DNA of 64,000 nt from Polyangiaceae bacterium. GTDB taxonomy: Bacteria > Myxococcota_A > Polyangia > Polyangiales > Polyangiaceae. Below the pieces are notes generated by a model. The model searched no databases, had not been told where the DNA came from, and saw only the letters and a program-made list of their open reading frames with translations. The stretch is from contig JACKEB010000015.1 of assembly GCA_020633205.1 (NCBI GenBank), positions 62,001-126,000 on the forward strand, given 5' to 3'. The translations under genes and the position numbers were made by a program. Positions 18,161 to 27,300 of the stretch are shown piece after piece; the stretch's first letter is position 1; each line of letters opens with the position of its first letter.

Positions 18161-18979
18161 ATGATCCGCGAGGGGTGGAAGTGTTGGTCGCGTCGGTTGG
18201 GGGTGCTTGGCTTCGTTAGCTTGGTGTGGGTGGTCGGTCGCTGGCTACCGTCCCAGGCGAGTCTGCTCGGGCTAGCGCTCGCTGGCATTGCAGCGTTGGG
18301 GCTCCTAGAGCGCTTGAGGAGCCAAGACCTCGCACACGCTCGGCAGGCGGAGCGTCGGCGCCTAGCGGCAGATCTCCACGATGGTGTGGCGACTAGCCTC
18401 GCGAGCCTCAGCTGGGGCCTCAGCGGGCTGCGGCGCTTGGCGCGACAGGGTCAGCCTTTGGAGGAACGCGCGACCCGTCTCGAACACGAAGTGAAGGACC
18501 TGGCCAAGGAGCTTCGCGGCGTCGTGCTGGAGTTGCGTGAGCCGCCCCGAGGACTCCAGGAGTGGAGCGCCGAGCTGGGAGGCCGGTTGCAGGCTCTCGC
18601 GCAGGCGCAGGCGGACGCGCGTGGCGTGCCCTCTCAGCCATGCCGCGTTCACTTCTCTCCTACCGGCGACCTTGGGCGCAACCTCGCGGGTGGGATCTGT
18701 AGCGAGCTCGAACGGATCGTGGTGGAAGGGGTCTACAACGCGCTCCGTCACGCGCACTGTCAGAACATCTACGTCGTGATCCGCGCGGAAGAGACGATCG
18801 AGATCGAAGTCAGGGACGATGGCTTCGGTATCCTGGGTGTGACGCGAGATGCGGCGACCGGATCAGGCGGTGGGCTCACGAACCTGCGTAGTCGTGTGGA
18901 GGCGCTCCGCGGGCAGCTCTCGGTGCTGACAGGGAATCGCGGAACGAGTGTGCGCTTGCGCGTCCCCCTCGCGGCGTGA
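18161..18979 (+). CDS. HisKA_3-type sensor histidine kinase
   Basis: 272 residues. Two membrane segments (about 13-30 and 33-50) frame almost no periplasmic loop. Then comes the dimerisation helix with RRRLAADLHDGV (His73), and the ATPase domain with N box NALRH (193-197), DDGFG (219-223) and GGGLTNL. This class pairs with NarL regulators. The near absence of a sensor domain suggests membrane-intrinsic or partner-mediated sensing. It lies between two NarL regulators, one divergent and one convergent 12 bp away. Confidence 0.9.
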   Translation: MIREGWKCWSRRLGVLGFVSLVWVVGRWLPSQASLLGLALAGIAALGLLERLRSQDLAHARQAERRRLAADLHDGVATSLASLSWGLSGLRRLARQGQPLEERATRLEHEVKDLAKELRGVVLELREPPRGLQEWSAELGGRLQALAQAQADARGVPSQPCRVHFSPTGDLGRNLAGGICSELERIVVEGVYNALRHAHCQNIYVVIRAEETIEIEVRDDGFGILGVTRDAATGSGGGLTNLRSRVEALRGQLSVLTGNRGTSVRLRVPLAA

Positions 18980-18991
18980 GCATTCTTTTGG

Positions 18992-19648
18992 CTATTCAGG
19001 GTAGAGCCGTTCGCGGTTCTCGATCGCGAACTCGAGGAGCCGATTGCTGCCTTTGAGGTCGAGCTTGGCACAGATGTGGGCGCGGTGATTCTGCACTGTG
19101 CGATGACTCACCCCCAGCGTCGCGGCGATTTCCCTGCTGGTTTTGTTGAGGGACAGCTCTCTCAGCACCTCGAGCTCCGCGGGTGTGAGCTTCTCGATGT
19201 CGAGGGCGTCGACCGGGGGCGGTTCCGTGCGGAGAATTCGTTCCATCAAGCTCGAACTCAAGTAGCGATGGCCCTCCAGCGCGGCGTCTATCGCCAGCAG
19301 GAGCTCGGTCGTCGCTGCCTCCTTGAGCAGGAACACCTTTACGCCCAAGCTCTCCGCTTTGCGCACGTAGGTGAGGTCATCGAACATGGTGAGCAGGATG
19401 AACCGCGTGCTCAGCGACAACCCGTTGGCCTCGCGGATCACGCTGAGCCCATCGAGACCAGGCATCGAGATGTCGAGCACCGCGAGGTCGACGTCGCGCT
19501 GGCGCAGTCGCTCGAGCGCGGCGTCTCCCCGTCGCTCCTTCGCGACGATGTCCAGATCCTCCCGCTGACTCAGCAGGCGCTCCAGACCTTCCAGGATCAG
19601 CTCATGGTCATCCGCCAAGAGCACCCGGGTGTGCTTCGTTTCCCCCAC
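18992..19648 (-). CDS. NarL/FixJ-type response regulator
   Basis: 218 residues. Receiver domain with acidic pocket LADDHE, acceptor Asp in LAVLDISMPGLDG and Lys in FLLKEA. C-terminal LuxR helix-turn-helix (LTPAELEVLRELSLNKTSRE, then VSHRTVQNH). It converges on the kinase and follows the STAS-like gene by 55 bp. With the regulator at 17249 it forms a kinase-centred trio. Confidence 0.9.
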   Translation of the reverse strand: MGETKHTRVLLADDHELILEGLERLLSQREDLDIVAKERRGDAALERLRQRDVDLAVLDISMPGLDGLSVIREANGLSLSTRFILLTMFDDLTYVRKAESLGVKVFLLKEAATTELLLAIDAALEGHRYLSSSLMERILRTEPPPVDALDIEKLTPAELEVLRELSLNKTSREIAATLGVSHRTVQNHRAHICAKLDLKGSNRLLEFAIENRERLYPE

Positions 19649-19703
19649 GCGGCGGCTAGTCTCGGCTGCTCCGCCGCGTCTCGCAAGGCGCTGCTGACCC
19701 AGG

Positions 19704-20192
19704 TCAGGAGTTCGGCTTCTTCAAGAACAGCATCGCCTGCTGTTCATTGTCGAACACAACTGCCTCGATCGCGTCCTGACGATTCAGCCTCGAGATCTGC
19801 AGCTTCCCGACCACGGTGCGCACCAGGATCGCGAGCGGATTGAAGCGAGCCGTGAGTTCCTTGCGGAATGCCACCGTCTTCTTCTCGAACGCCTCGTCGT
19901 TCCACCCCGGAGACTCGCGCAAATCTACCAAAGCTTTAGGCGCCATACTCCTCGGTAGGCGACGGATGCATAACTGAAGTCGATCGAGGGACGCTTCGGC
20001 CTCGATGAGCGTGGTGTAGCCCTTCGCCAACCTCGTGATGCGCGCGATCCCATCGGGGTCCACCGTCACGGCGTAGTAGTCGTCCCGGAATAGCTCGCGC
20101 AAGGCTCCCTTGCCTAACGCGGCGGCCGGTTCCAGCCAAGCTGTTTCCCGCATCGAAACCCCGCGCGGCGCCGATGGGGTCGATGGCTGCAC
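19704..20192 (-). CDS. SpoIIAA/STAS-like protein, function unknown
   Basis: 162 residues. The pattern (EASLDRLQLCIRRLPRSM, APKALVDLRESPGW) with alternating beta strands and helices resembles the SpoIIAA-like fold that senses or anchors at membranes. Assignment is by pattern only. It precedes the response regulator by 55 bp on the same strand, so the two may be coexpressed. Confidence 0.6.
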   Translation of the reverse strand: MQPSTPSAPRGVSMRETAWLEPAAALGKGALRELFRDDYYAVTVDPDGIARITRLAKGYTTLIEAEASLDRLQLCIRRLPRSMAPKALVDLRESPGWNDEAFEKKTVAFRKELTARFNPLAILVRTVVGKLQISRLNRQDAIEAVVFDNEQQAMLFLKKPNS

Positions 20193-20247
20193 CGAGGTGC
20201 GGGCTTTCCGCCGAGGGCCTCAATCTGGGAGCTGTCCTGGAGCCGCG

Positions 20248-20281
20248 AAAGTGTAAAGTGTAATGTGTCGCTTGACACTTT
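20248..20281. promoter_or_regulatory. Repeated and inverted AAAGTGT sites before the desaturase
   Basis: AAAGTGT occurs twice head to tail (20248-20261) and once inverted as ACACTTT at 20275-20281. The inner GTGTC-GCTT-GACAC (20265-20278) is a perfect short palindrome. TTGACA at 20272 could be a -35. Together this looks like a regulator site of the desaturase gene. Confidence 0.45.
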
Positions 20282-20307
20282 GCGGTTCGGAGGACAGAGT
20301 CCTTCCC

Positions 20308-21162
20308 ATGGCTACGGTTGCAGTCGTTTCGCCCGCTCCCACTCGGCGCGCCACCCACTCGGCACTCAGCGCTGTCCGTTGGGCCTGGCCTACACTCTTG
20401 CTAGCAGGGGTCGCTTGGAGTTGCTTCCTCGCGGCAATGATGGTGGCGCAAGGTCCTAGCTGGCTCGTCGCCGTGCCGCTGTTCTTCCTTGCGGGCTTCG
20501 TCGCGTTTACGCCAATGCACGACGCCGCTCACAAGTCCGTCGCCAAGGCGCGTTGGGCGAGCGAGCTGGTTGGGCGGTTCGCTGGGTTTGTGTTGCTAGC
20601 GCCGTTTCCGGCCTTTCGCTGGATCCATCTCGAGCACCACAAGCACACCAACGAAGCGGACAGCGACCCCGACTTCTACAGTGGAGCGGGGCCGCGTTGG
20701 CAGCTGCCATTGCGCTGGGCGACGCAAGACCTCCACTACTACTGGCTGTATGTCCGCGCTCAGCGGCCGCGTCGCGAACGCCTTGAAGCGATCGGTACGC
20801 TGGTCGCTTCCTATGCGCTGCTGGTGCTCGTCGCGCTGAGCGGGCACTGGCAGCTGGTGCTGGCCTGGTTAGTCGGTGCGCGCCTGGCGATCACGGCGCT
20901 GGCCTTCGCCTTCGACTACCTGCCCCACGCACCTCATGACGTGATTCAGAAGCAAGATCGCTTCCGCGCGACAACGCTCATCGACCACCCCTGGCTGACA
21001 CCGGTGCTGCTCTACCAGAACTACCATCTGATTCATCACCTGTACCCCGGGGTGCCGTTCTATCGCTACGCCGAGGTGTTCCGCGAGCGGCGCGTCGACC
21101 TGGTGAAGAAGGGCGCACGCAAGCGCAAGCTGTTTGGTGCTCCAACGCCGCTTGATGAGTAG
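20308..21162 (+). CDS. Membrane fatty-acid desaturase or hydroxylase
   Basis: 284 residues from ATG 20308, 14 bases after GGAGG; an upstream in-frame ATG at 20263 would overlap the repeats above. The three histidine boxes of the membrane di-iron family are present: HDAAH (near residue 72), HLEHHKHTN (near 111) and HLIHHLYPG (near 242). Four to five hydrophobic segments surround them. The family includes acyl-lipid desaturases and carotenoid hydroxylases, and the sequence does not settle which. A perfect hairpin follows. Confidence 0.85.
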   Translation: MATVAVVSPAPTRRATHSALSAVRWAWPTLLLAGVAWSCFLAAMMVAQGPSWLVAVPLFFLAGFVAFTPMHDAAHKSVAKARWASELVGRFAGFVLLAPFPAFRWIHLEHHKHTNEADSDPDFYSGAGPRWQLPLRWATQDLHYYWLYVRAQRPRRERLEAIGTLVASYALLVLVALSGHWQLVLAWLVGARLAITALAFAFDYLPHAPHDVIQKQDRFRATTLIDHPWLTPVLLYQNYHLIHHLYPGVPFYRYAEVFRERRVDLVKKGARKRKLFGAPTPLDE

Positions 21163-21176
21163 GGACACAAAACGCA

Positions 21177-21202
21177 ATCGGGAGCGCTTCAGCGCTCCCG
21201 AT
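21177..21202. terminator. Bidirectional terminator
   Basis: ATCGGGAGCGC and GCGCTCCCGAT form a perfect 11-bp stem with loop TTCA, between the convergent desaturase and lipoprotein genes. The bases beyond are T-rich in the desaturase direction. Confidence 0.75.
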
Positions 21203-21227
21203 GTTGCTGTTTGCCTTTGCGGCGAAC

Positions 21228-22148
21228 TCAGAAGCTCGCGCCGCTGAGGCAGGCGTCGAGTTCTGGCGTCTGCGTCCATCCGCAGCTGCCGTCCTTCTGA
21301 CGCTCGCAGCTGGCCGTGTCATAGCAGGCGTACTCTTCGCGCCACTCGCAGGTGGTGAAGATCTGCTCGTCGGCGCATAGCTGGCCGGAGCAGCCCGTGA
21401 CCACGCACTTGGCCTCCGCGCGGGGGGTTACCTTGCGGTAAAACTGTTCCGCGTCCAGGCCAGGCATGCTGCCCGCGGGGCCTGTCTCAGTGTAGTGGGT
21501 GCCGGCGATCAGGATGCCGTCTGCGCTGGTGGTCGCGTCGTAGGCGTCGTTGATGGCTTCGTCGCTCGCGCCCACGTGGGTCAGGTCGATGCCCGACAGC
21601 GCCTGCTCCGCGCGGCGATTCAGCTTCGCCTCGTGGAAGGTGGGGCAGGGGTAGGTGAAGCAACGGATCCCGCTGTTGGTTACGCGGTAGAACTTACCGC
21701 TCGGCTCTGCGCTCGTCGCGGGCTCCCAGGCTTCGCTTACCTCGAAGTAGCCGAGCTTGCCGAAGCCCTGGTACTTCTTCTTCGTGAGCTTGCCGCGCAG
21801 GATCAGCCGCCCAGCGCGCAGCTCGCTCTGCACGTCGGCTTCCTGGGTCTCCGGCAGGCCGAGGCTGCTCAGGTCCGCGTCGGCCACGTAGCACTCGCTC
21901 GCGAAGCTGCCGTCGGAGCACCGGGTGTTGGGGCGGTTCACTCGGCTGACCCACACGCCGCCGCACAGCGGTGACACGCAGCGACGGTAGTCGGGGCGAA
22001 CGCTGTAGTACGTGGACTGATCGGCGATCAGCTCTTGGTTCTGGCTGTCAGAGACTTGCTCGCCTTCGCCGGGAGCTTGGGTCTCAGCCGAGCAGCCGAA
22101 CGCGGAAACGGTCAGGGAACCAATGAGCACGAAATGACGGATACGCAT
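21228..22148 (-). CDS. Cys-rich lipoprotein (DUF6748-like)
   Basis: 306 residues. Lipoprotein signal with Cys19 (SLTVSAFGC). The YYSVRPDYRRCVSPLCGGVW segment and the paired GIRCFTYPCPTFHE segment resemble the DUF6748 family as I recall it. The C-terminal 60 residues hold eight cysteines (CVVTGCSGQLC to DACLSG), probably disulfide-bonded. Location is a membrane face outside the cytoplasm. Function is unknown. Confidence 0.8.
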   Translation of the reverse strand: MRIRHFVLIGSLTVSAFGCSAETQAPGEGEQVSDSQNQELIADQSTYYSVRPDYRRCVSPLCGGVWVSRVNRPNTRCSDGSFASECYVADADLSSLGLPETQEADVQSELRAGRLILRGKLTKKKYQGFGKLGYFEVSEAWEPATSAEPSGKFYRVTNSGIRCFTYPCPTFHEAKLNRRAEQALSGIDLTHVGASDEAINDAYDATTSADGILIAGTHYTETGPAGSMPGLDAEQFYRKVTPRAEAKCVVTGCSGQLCADEQIFTTCEWREEYACYDTASCERQKDGSCGWTQTPELDACLSGASF

Positions 22149-22687
22149 GATGGAAAAAACGTCTCCTGCAGGCGTCCGCTCGCGTGGTGTACGCGCGCAG
22201 CAACCCGCTGGTTAGGGGATAGTGGGGAAGCCACCTACACCATCTGGAACCGGATGCGAGAGGTTTCCGACGCGTGTCGTGATTTTGTTTCCGGGCGGTA
22301 GCCTTTGGAGGTTGGGTCGGGCGACCGAAGCTGCAGCGTGATGCAGGTTGGAGCGCAGACTGGCCGCTTGCTGTCACCCGCTGTCGCCGAGCGTAGGTTT
22401 GGGGGAGAGGGATATCCGTGAGGAATCATTGGCGGTGCTGGCTGGCAACGCGCGGCTGAGCGCTGACGTGCTTTGGGCGTCGATGTTTGGAGCTGCGCCT
22501 CCCCCCCGAAAACTCTCGGGAGGCCCGCTGCCGTGGGCGCGGTGAGCAGGCTCATGCGCTGGTAAGCCGCGTCGGGGACACCCGCGTTCAGTACGGAACA
22601 CGCGGTTTTCACAGGGAGTTCACGCCCCGGAGCGCCGGCCGGCTTGCGCGGCGCCACGCGGTTGGGTAACTCACGACGCGGCGCGGC
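22149..22687. other. Intergenic region upstream of glpD
   Basis: About 539 bp between the divergent lipoprotein and glpD starts. Open frames of 60-235 codons occur on both strands, but their composition (Arg/Pro/Ser-rich) is that of GC-rich noise. No riboswitch core was found. The length suggests long leaders or an unrecognised RNA, but nothing supports a specific call. Confidence 0.4.
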
Positions 22688-24367
22688 ATGCAACTTCGGG
22701 AAAACAACATCGAGAAGCTCGACGACCGGGTCTTCGACGTGCTCATCGTTGGCGGCGGTATCAACGGCTCCGTTACGGCCTCGGCGTTGACCAGCCAAGG
22801 CGCCCAGGTTGCGTTGATCGATCGCGGTGACTTTGCTGGGCAGACCAGTCAGGAATCTTCGAATCTGATCTGGGGCGGCATCAAGTACCTCGAAGGCTTC
22901 GAGTTCAGCCTGGTGCGTAAGCTGTGTCGTTCGCGCAATCACCTGCTGCGGAGCTACCCGTCCACCGTCAAAGAGATCCGCTTCTTCGTCAGCCTCGAAA
23001 CGGGCTTTCGCAAGCCGCGCTGGATGATCTGGTTCGGCACGCTGCTCTACTGGTTGATTGGCAACTTCTTCACCCGGCGTCCGCGGCTCTTGAGCCGAGG
23101 GGACATCGGGAGTGATGAAGGCGTTGTTTCCCTGGAGAACTGCGTAGGCGGTGTCGAGTACTCCGACGCCTACTTGGTGGACAACGACGCGCGCTTCGTC
23201 TTCAAGTTCGTGCGCGAGGCGCTAGACCACGGCGGCATCCTCGCGAACTACGTCAGCGCCCTGGGCAGCGAGCGCAAGGGTGGCGTGTGGCACACCAAGG
23301 CGCGCGACGAGGTCAGCGGGCGCGAGTTCGTGATCAAGAGCAAGACCCTGGTCAACGCGTGCGGCCCGTACGCTGACGCCCTCAACGGCCAAAGTGGCGT
23401 GACGACGGAGCACCGCCACCTGTTCTCCAAGGGCATTCACCTGATCACTCGGCGCATCACCGAGTCGAAGCGGGTGCTGACGTTCTTCGCCGACGACGGC
23501 CGCATGTTCTTCGTGATCCCGATGGGCAACAAGAGCTGCATCGGCACCACGGACACCCGCGTTGAGCATGTCCCCGCGGAAATAACTGACGAAGACCGGC
23601 AGTTCGTGCTGGAGAACATCAACAAGCGCCTGCAGCTTCCGGAGCCGCTGAGTGCCGCGGACATCATCGCGGAGCGCTGCGGTGTGCGCCCGTTGGTGGT
23701 CAAGGCGGGGAGCCAAGGCGGGAAGGGTGACTGGACGTCGCTCTCGCGCAAACACGAGATCGACATCGACGCCGCTCAGGCGCAGGTCACGATCTACGGC
23801 GGTAAGCTCACCGACTGCCTCAACGTGGGCAACGAGGTGACGCGGGCGCTGCAAGGGCTAGGCCTCGAGCTGCCATACGGCGGCTTCAAGTGGTACGGCG
23901 AGCCAGCTGACGAGTTCCGCGACGAGTACTTCCATCAGGCCCGGTTGATGCGCCTCGACGAGATGACCTCGCCCGAGTCTTCGGAGATGCTCTCGACCCG
24001 CCTCTGGCGGCGCTACGCAGGCCGCGCGCTGGGGCTACTCGAAGACATCCGGCGTGATCCCAGCATGGCCGAGGTGCTGATCAAGGGCACCGAGTACATC
24101 CGCTGCGAGCTTTACCACGCGGCAAAGCACGAGATGGTCACCCACCTCGAAGACTTCCTGCGGCGGCGCTCGAAGATCGCCCTGGTGGAGCGCACCGATT
24201 TCATCCGTAGCGCGCCGGGGCTGCGTGAGGCCGCGCGCATTCTGTTTGGGGAGCGCGCCGAAGCAGAGCTTTCAGCCTACTTCGGCGCGGTACCTCCGGC
24301 GTCACCCGCGTCGATTGCGGCGCCGGCGCTGCAGCGCGAAGCCGAGGACCAGCAAGCCGCCTACTAG
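22688..24367 (+). CDS. glpD: Aerobic glycerol-3-phosphate dehydrogenase
   Basis: 559 residues, the usual GlpD length. FAD-binding VLIVGGGINGS (about 19-28) opens the protein, and SSNLIWGGIKYLEGFEFSLV matches the substrate region where relatives read SSKLIHGGxRYLE. The FAD/substrate-domain motif IPMGNKSCIGTTDTR is present. A C-terminal helical cap follows. It oxidises sn-glycerol-3-phosphate to dihydroxyacetone phosphate with electrons to quinone, at the membrane. The last 66 bp overlap the end of the convergent Cys-rich gene. Confidence 0.88.
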   Translation: MQLRENNIEKLDDRVFDVLIVGGGINGSVTASALTSQGAQVALIDRGDFAGQTSQESSNLIWGGIKYLEGFEFSLVRKLCRSRNHLLRSYPSTVKEIRFFVSLETGFRKPRWMIWFGTLLYWLIGNFFTRRPRLLSRGDIGSDEGVVSLENCVGGVEYSDAYLVDNDARFVFKFVREALDHGGILANYVSALGSERKGGVWHTKARDEVSGREFVIKSKTLVNACGPYADALNGQSGVTTEHRHLFSKGIHLITRRITESKRVLTFFADDGRMFFVIPMGNKSCIGTTDTRVEHVPAEITDEDRQFVLENINKRLQLPEPLSAADIIAERCGVRPLVVKAGSQGGKGDWTSLSRKHEIDIDAAQAQVTIYGGKLTDCLNVGNEVTRALQGLGLELPYGGFKWYGEPADEFRDEYFHQARLMRLDEMTSPESSEMLSTRLWRRYAGRALGLLEDIRRDPSMAEVLIKGTEYIRCELYHAAKHEMVTHLEDFLRRRSKIALVERTDFIRSAPGLREAARILFGERAEAELSAYFGAVPPASPASIAAPALQREAEDQQAAY

Positions 24368-27300
24368 GGGCAGGCCGTTACGGTTCGAGCTGCCGCCCGG
24401 GGTGCGGCAGCCGCAGCCGCCATCATCGCCACCGCTGCTCTTCGCGGTGCCCGCGTCGGGTCCGGCGTCCGCGTCGCTGCCGCCCACGTTGCCGGTGCCG
24501 CCGCTGCTGTTCGTGCCGCCGCCGCCGCCGTTGCCGTTGCCAGCAGTACCGGCGCTGCCGCCGCTACCTCCGCTGCCGCCCGCGCCGCCAGTGCCCGGGA
24601 GGACGCACGCGTTGCCCTGACACTCGAAGCCGGTCTTGCAGTCCGCGCTGGTCGTGCATTCCGTGAGGCAACGCTCACCGAAGCTGTCGCACACGTACGG
24701 CTCACACACGCCCTCGGTCGGAGGTAGACATGTGCCGCCACCGTTGCAAGTCGCGGGGTTCGTGGAGACACCGTTCGAGCAGGTGCCGACGCCACACTCG
24801 GTGCTGCTGTCGGGGAACTGACAGGCGTCGGCTTGGTCACCGATGCAGGTCGAGGCGCAAGGGCCAAAGCCGCTGCAGGCCTTGCGACCGCCACGGGGAG
24901 CTCCGACGATCACCTGGCAGGCGCCTGCCGCGGCGGGCTCGTTGCAGCTCTGGCACTGGCCGTCGCAGCGCTCCGCGCAGCACACGCCGTCGGTGCAGAA
25001 GCCACCGAGGCACTCGCTGTCCGCAGTGCATGCATCACCCAGGTTTGACTTGCCGCGACACACGCCGCCTGCGCAGAACTCGCTGCCGCCGCACTGGGCG
25101 TCCGTGGTGCAGTTGCCGTTGCACTGGGTGCCGCTGCAAGCGAACGGTGAGCACGCTTGCTGCTGTAGACCCGAGCACGAGCCGGTGCCGATGCATTTGC
25201 CCGGCAGCGTCGCGATCCCCGAGGAACAGCTCGGGGAGCGGCACTCGACCTCGTTGCCGGCGTAGAAGCAGCTTGCGCCGTCCGTGCCGTTGCACACGCC
25301 CGCGCAGGCGCTGCCGTCGGAGTTACAGGTGGGGCGAGTGCCGTGGGGCGCACCGCTGACCGGTGTACAGGCGCCTTCCTGGCCGCCCACGTCGCAGGCC
25401 TCACACTGGCCGTTGCAAGCGCTGTTGCAGCAGAAGCCATCGACGCACTGCCCGGAGATGCACTCCTTTCCGCTGGCGCAAGCCACACCGTTGAGCGCCG
25501 GGTCGCGGCACACGCCGGCGACGCACACCTGACCCAGGTTGCAGTCCCCGTCGATGCTGCAGTCACCCGCGCACTGAGTCGCTCCGCACTGGAACGGCGC
25601 GCAGTTCTGGCGCACCTCCGGAGGACACGTGCCAGCGCCGGTGCAGAAGGCGGCAACCGTCGCGACGTCCGCGTCGCACGAAGCGTCGCGGCAGCGGACA
25701 CCCGCGCCGGGGTACTCGCAGGTGAAGCGCGTGGCTCCGTTGCAGGTACCGCCGCACTGGCTGCCGTCGGTGTTGCAAGCCGGGCGCGCGCCGTGGGGAT
25801 CGCCGGTCACCGCGCTGCAGGTGCCTTCCTTCCCGGTGACGTCGCAGGCCTCGCACTGACCGTTGCAGGTGCCGTCGCAGCACACCCCGTCGATGCAGTG
25901 CCCGCTGCTACATTGGTTCCCCGCGGCACAGGTGGTGCCGTTGCTCAGCTTGTCGACGCACACGCCCGCAGAGCAGTACTTGCCGTCGAGGCACTCGATG
26001 TCGCTGGTGCAGGGGCCGAAGCAGCCCGTCGGTCCACACAGGAACGGATCGCACTGCTGGGTCTGCTCCGCGGGGCAGGCGCCGGCGCCGTTGCAGAACG
26101 CTTGCAGCGTGGCTTCGTTGCTCGTGCTGCAGGCCCAGCCGCGGCACTCCGTGGTGCCGCCGGGATATGCGCAGGCGGTGGTCAGGGTGCCGTTGCAGCT
26201 TCCGCCGCATAGCGTGCCGTCGCTAGCGCACGCCGCGCGGGTGCCGTGGGGCGCGCCGGTGACGGCAGAGCAGGTGCCAGCGTTGGGGCTATCACAGGCC
26301 TGGCACTGCCCGGTGCAGGCGCTGTTGCAGCACACGCCGTCGACACAGTGGCCGCTGGTGCACTGGTTGGCCGCGCTACACGAGGCGCCGTTCGAGCGCT
26401 TGGGTTGGCAAGCGCTGCCGTTACAGAAGTTGCCGGTGACGCAGTTGGCGTCGCTGCTGCACGTCGTTCCGCACGCGGTGCCGCTGCACAAGTAGGGTGT
26501 GCACTGGTTCGTGGTCACGCCGGGGCAGGCTGGAGAGCTCCCGGTGCAGTTGGCGGCTTGAGTTGCCGTGCCGTTGCTGCAGCTAGCGTTGCGGCAGGAA
26601 GAGCTGGCCGATTTGAAGCCGTCCGCCGGGCAGCTCGTGGCCGAGCCGTTGCACACCTCGGCGACGTCGCAGACTCCGTTTGCCGCGCGGCAGGTGGTGT
26701 TGGAGGGCAGGGGCCGACAGGTGCCTTGAGAGCCGCTCTGATTGCACGACTGGCAGTCCGTGGCGCTGCCGTTGCCACACGCGGTGTTGCAGCAGAAGCC
26801 GTCGATGCAGTTGCCGCTGGTGCAGCTGTTGCTGGTGGTGCACTGCTTGCCGGTGTCGAGCTTCGGCGTACACGTGCCTGCATCGCAGTAGTTGCCGGGT
26901 TGGCACTGGCTATCGATGGTGCAGCCGCCCGAGCAGAAGTTGCCGGAGCACAAGTTGCTGGGGCAGTTGAGTGTTTGCAAGGACGGGCAAGCGGCGGAGC
27001 TACCCGTGCAGTTCGCGGGCAGCGTGGCTACCGCCGGCGGTCCGTTCGCGCAGCTGGGCGAGCGGCACTCGAAGGTGTTTGGACGGAATACGTTGGCTGG
27101 GCATTGAGTGGAGCTGCCCGTACAGGTCTCGGCAACGTCGCACACGCCGGCGGAGGGATTGCAGATCGTGCCCGCGTTGCCCGCCGCGTGAATGCACGCG
27201 TTGCTCGAGCCGTTGCAGCGATCCGTCGTGCACGGCAAGCCGTCGTCGGTGCAGGCGGTGCCGTTGGGGGACTTCGAATCCCCGGGGCAACTCGTCGAGC

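Noticed and set aside
22149..22687. Possible RNA gene or riboswitch before glpD
   Set aside because: No conserved core such as a B12 or SAM box could be found; only short local hairpins.
22235..22942. 235-codon minus-strand frame overlapping the glpD start
   Set aside because: It overlaps a clear gene and lacks protein-like composition.
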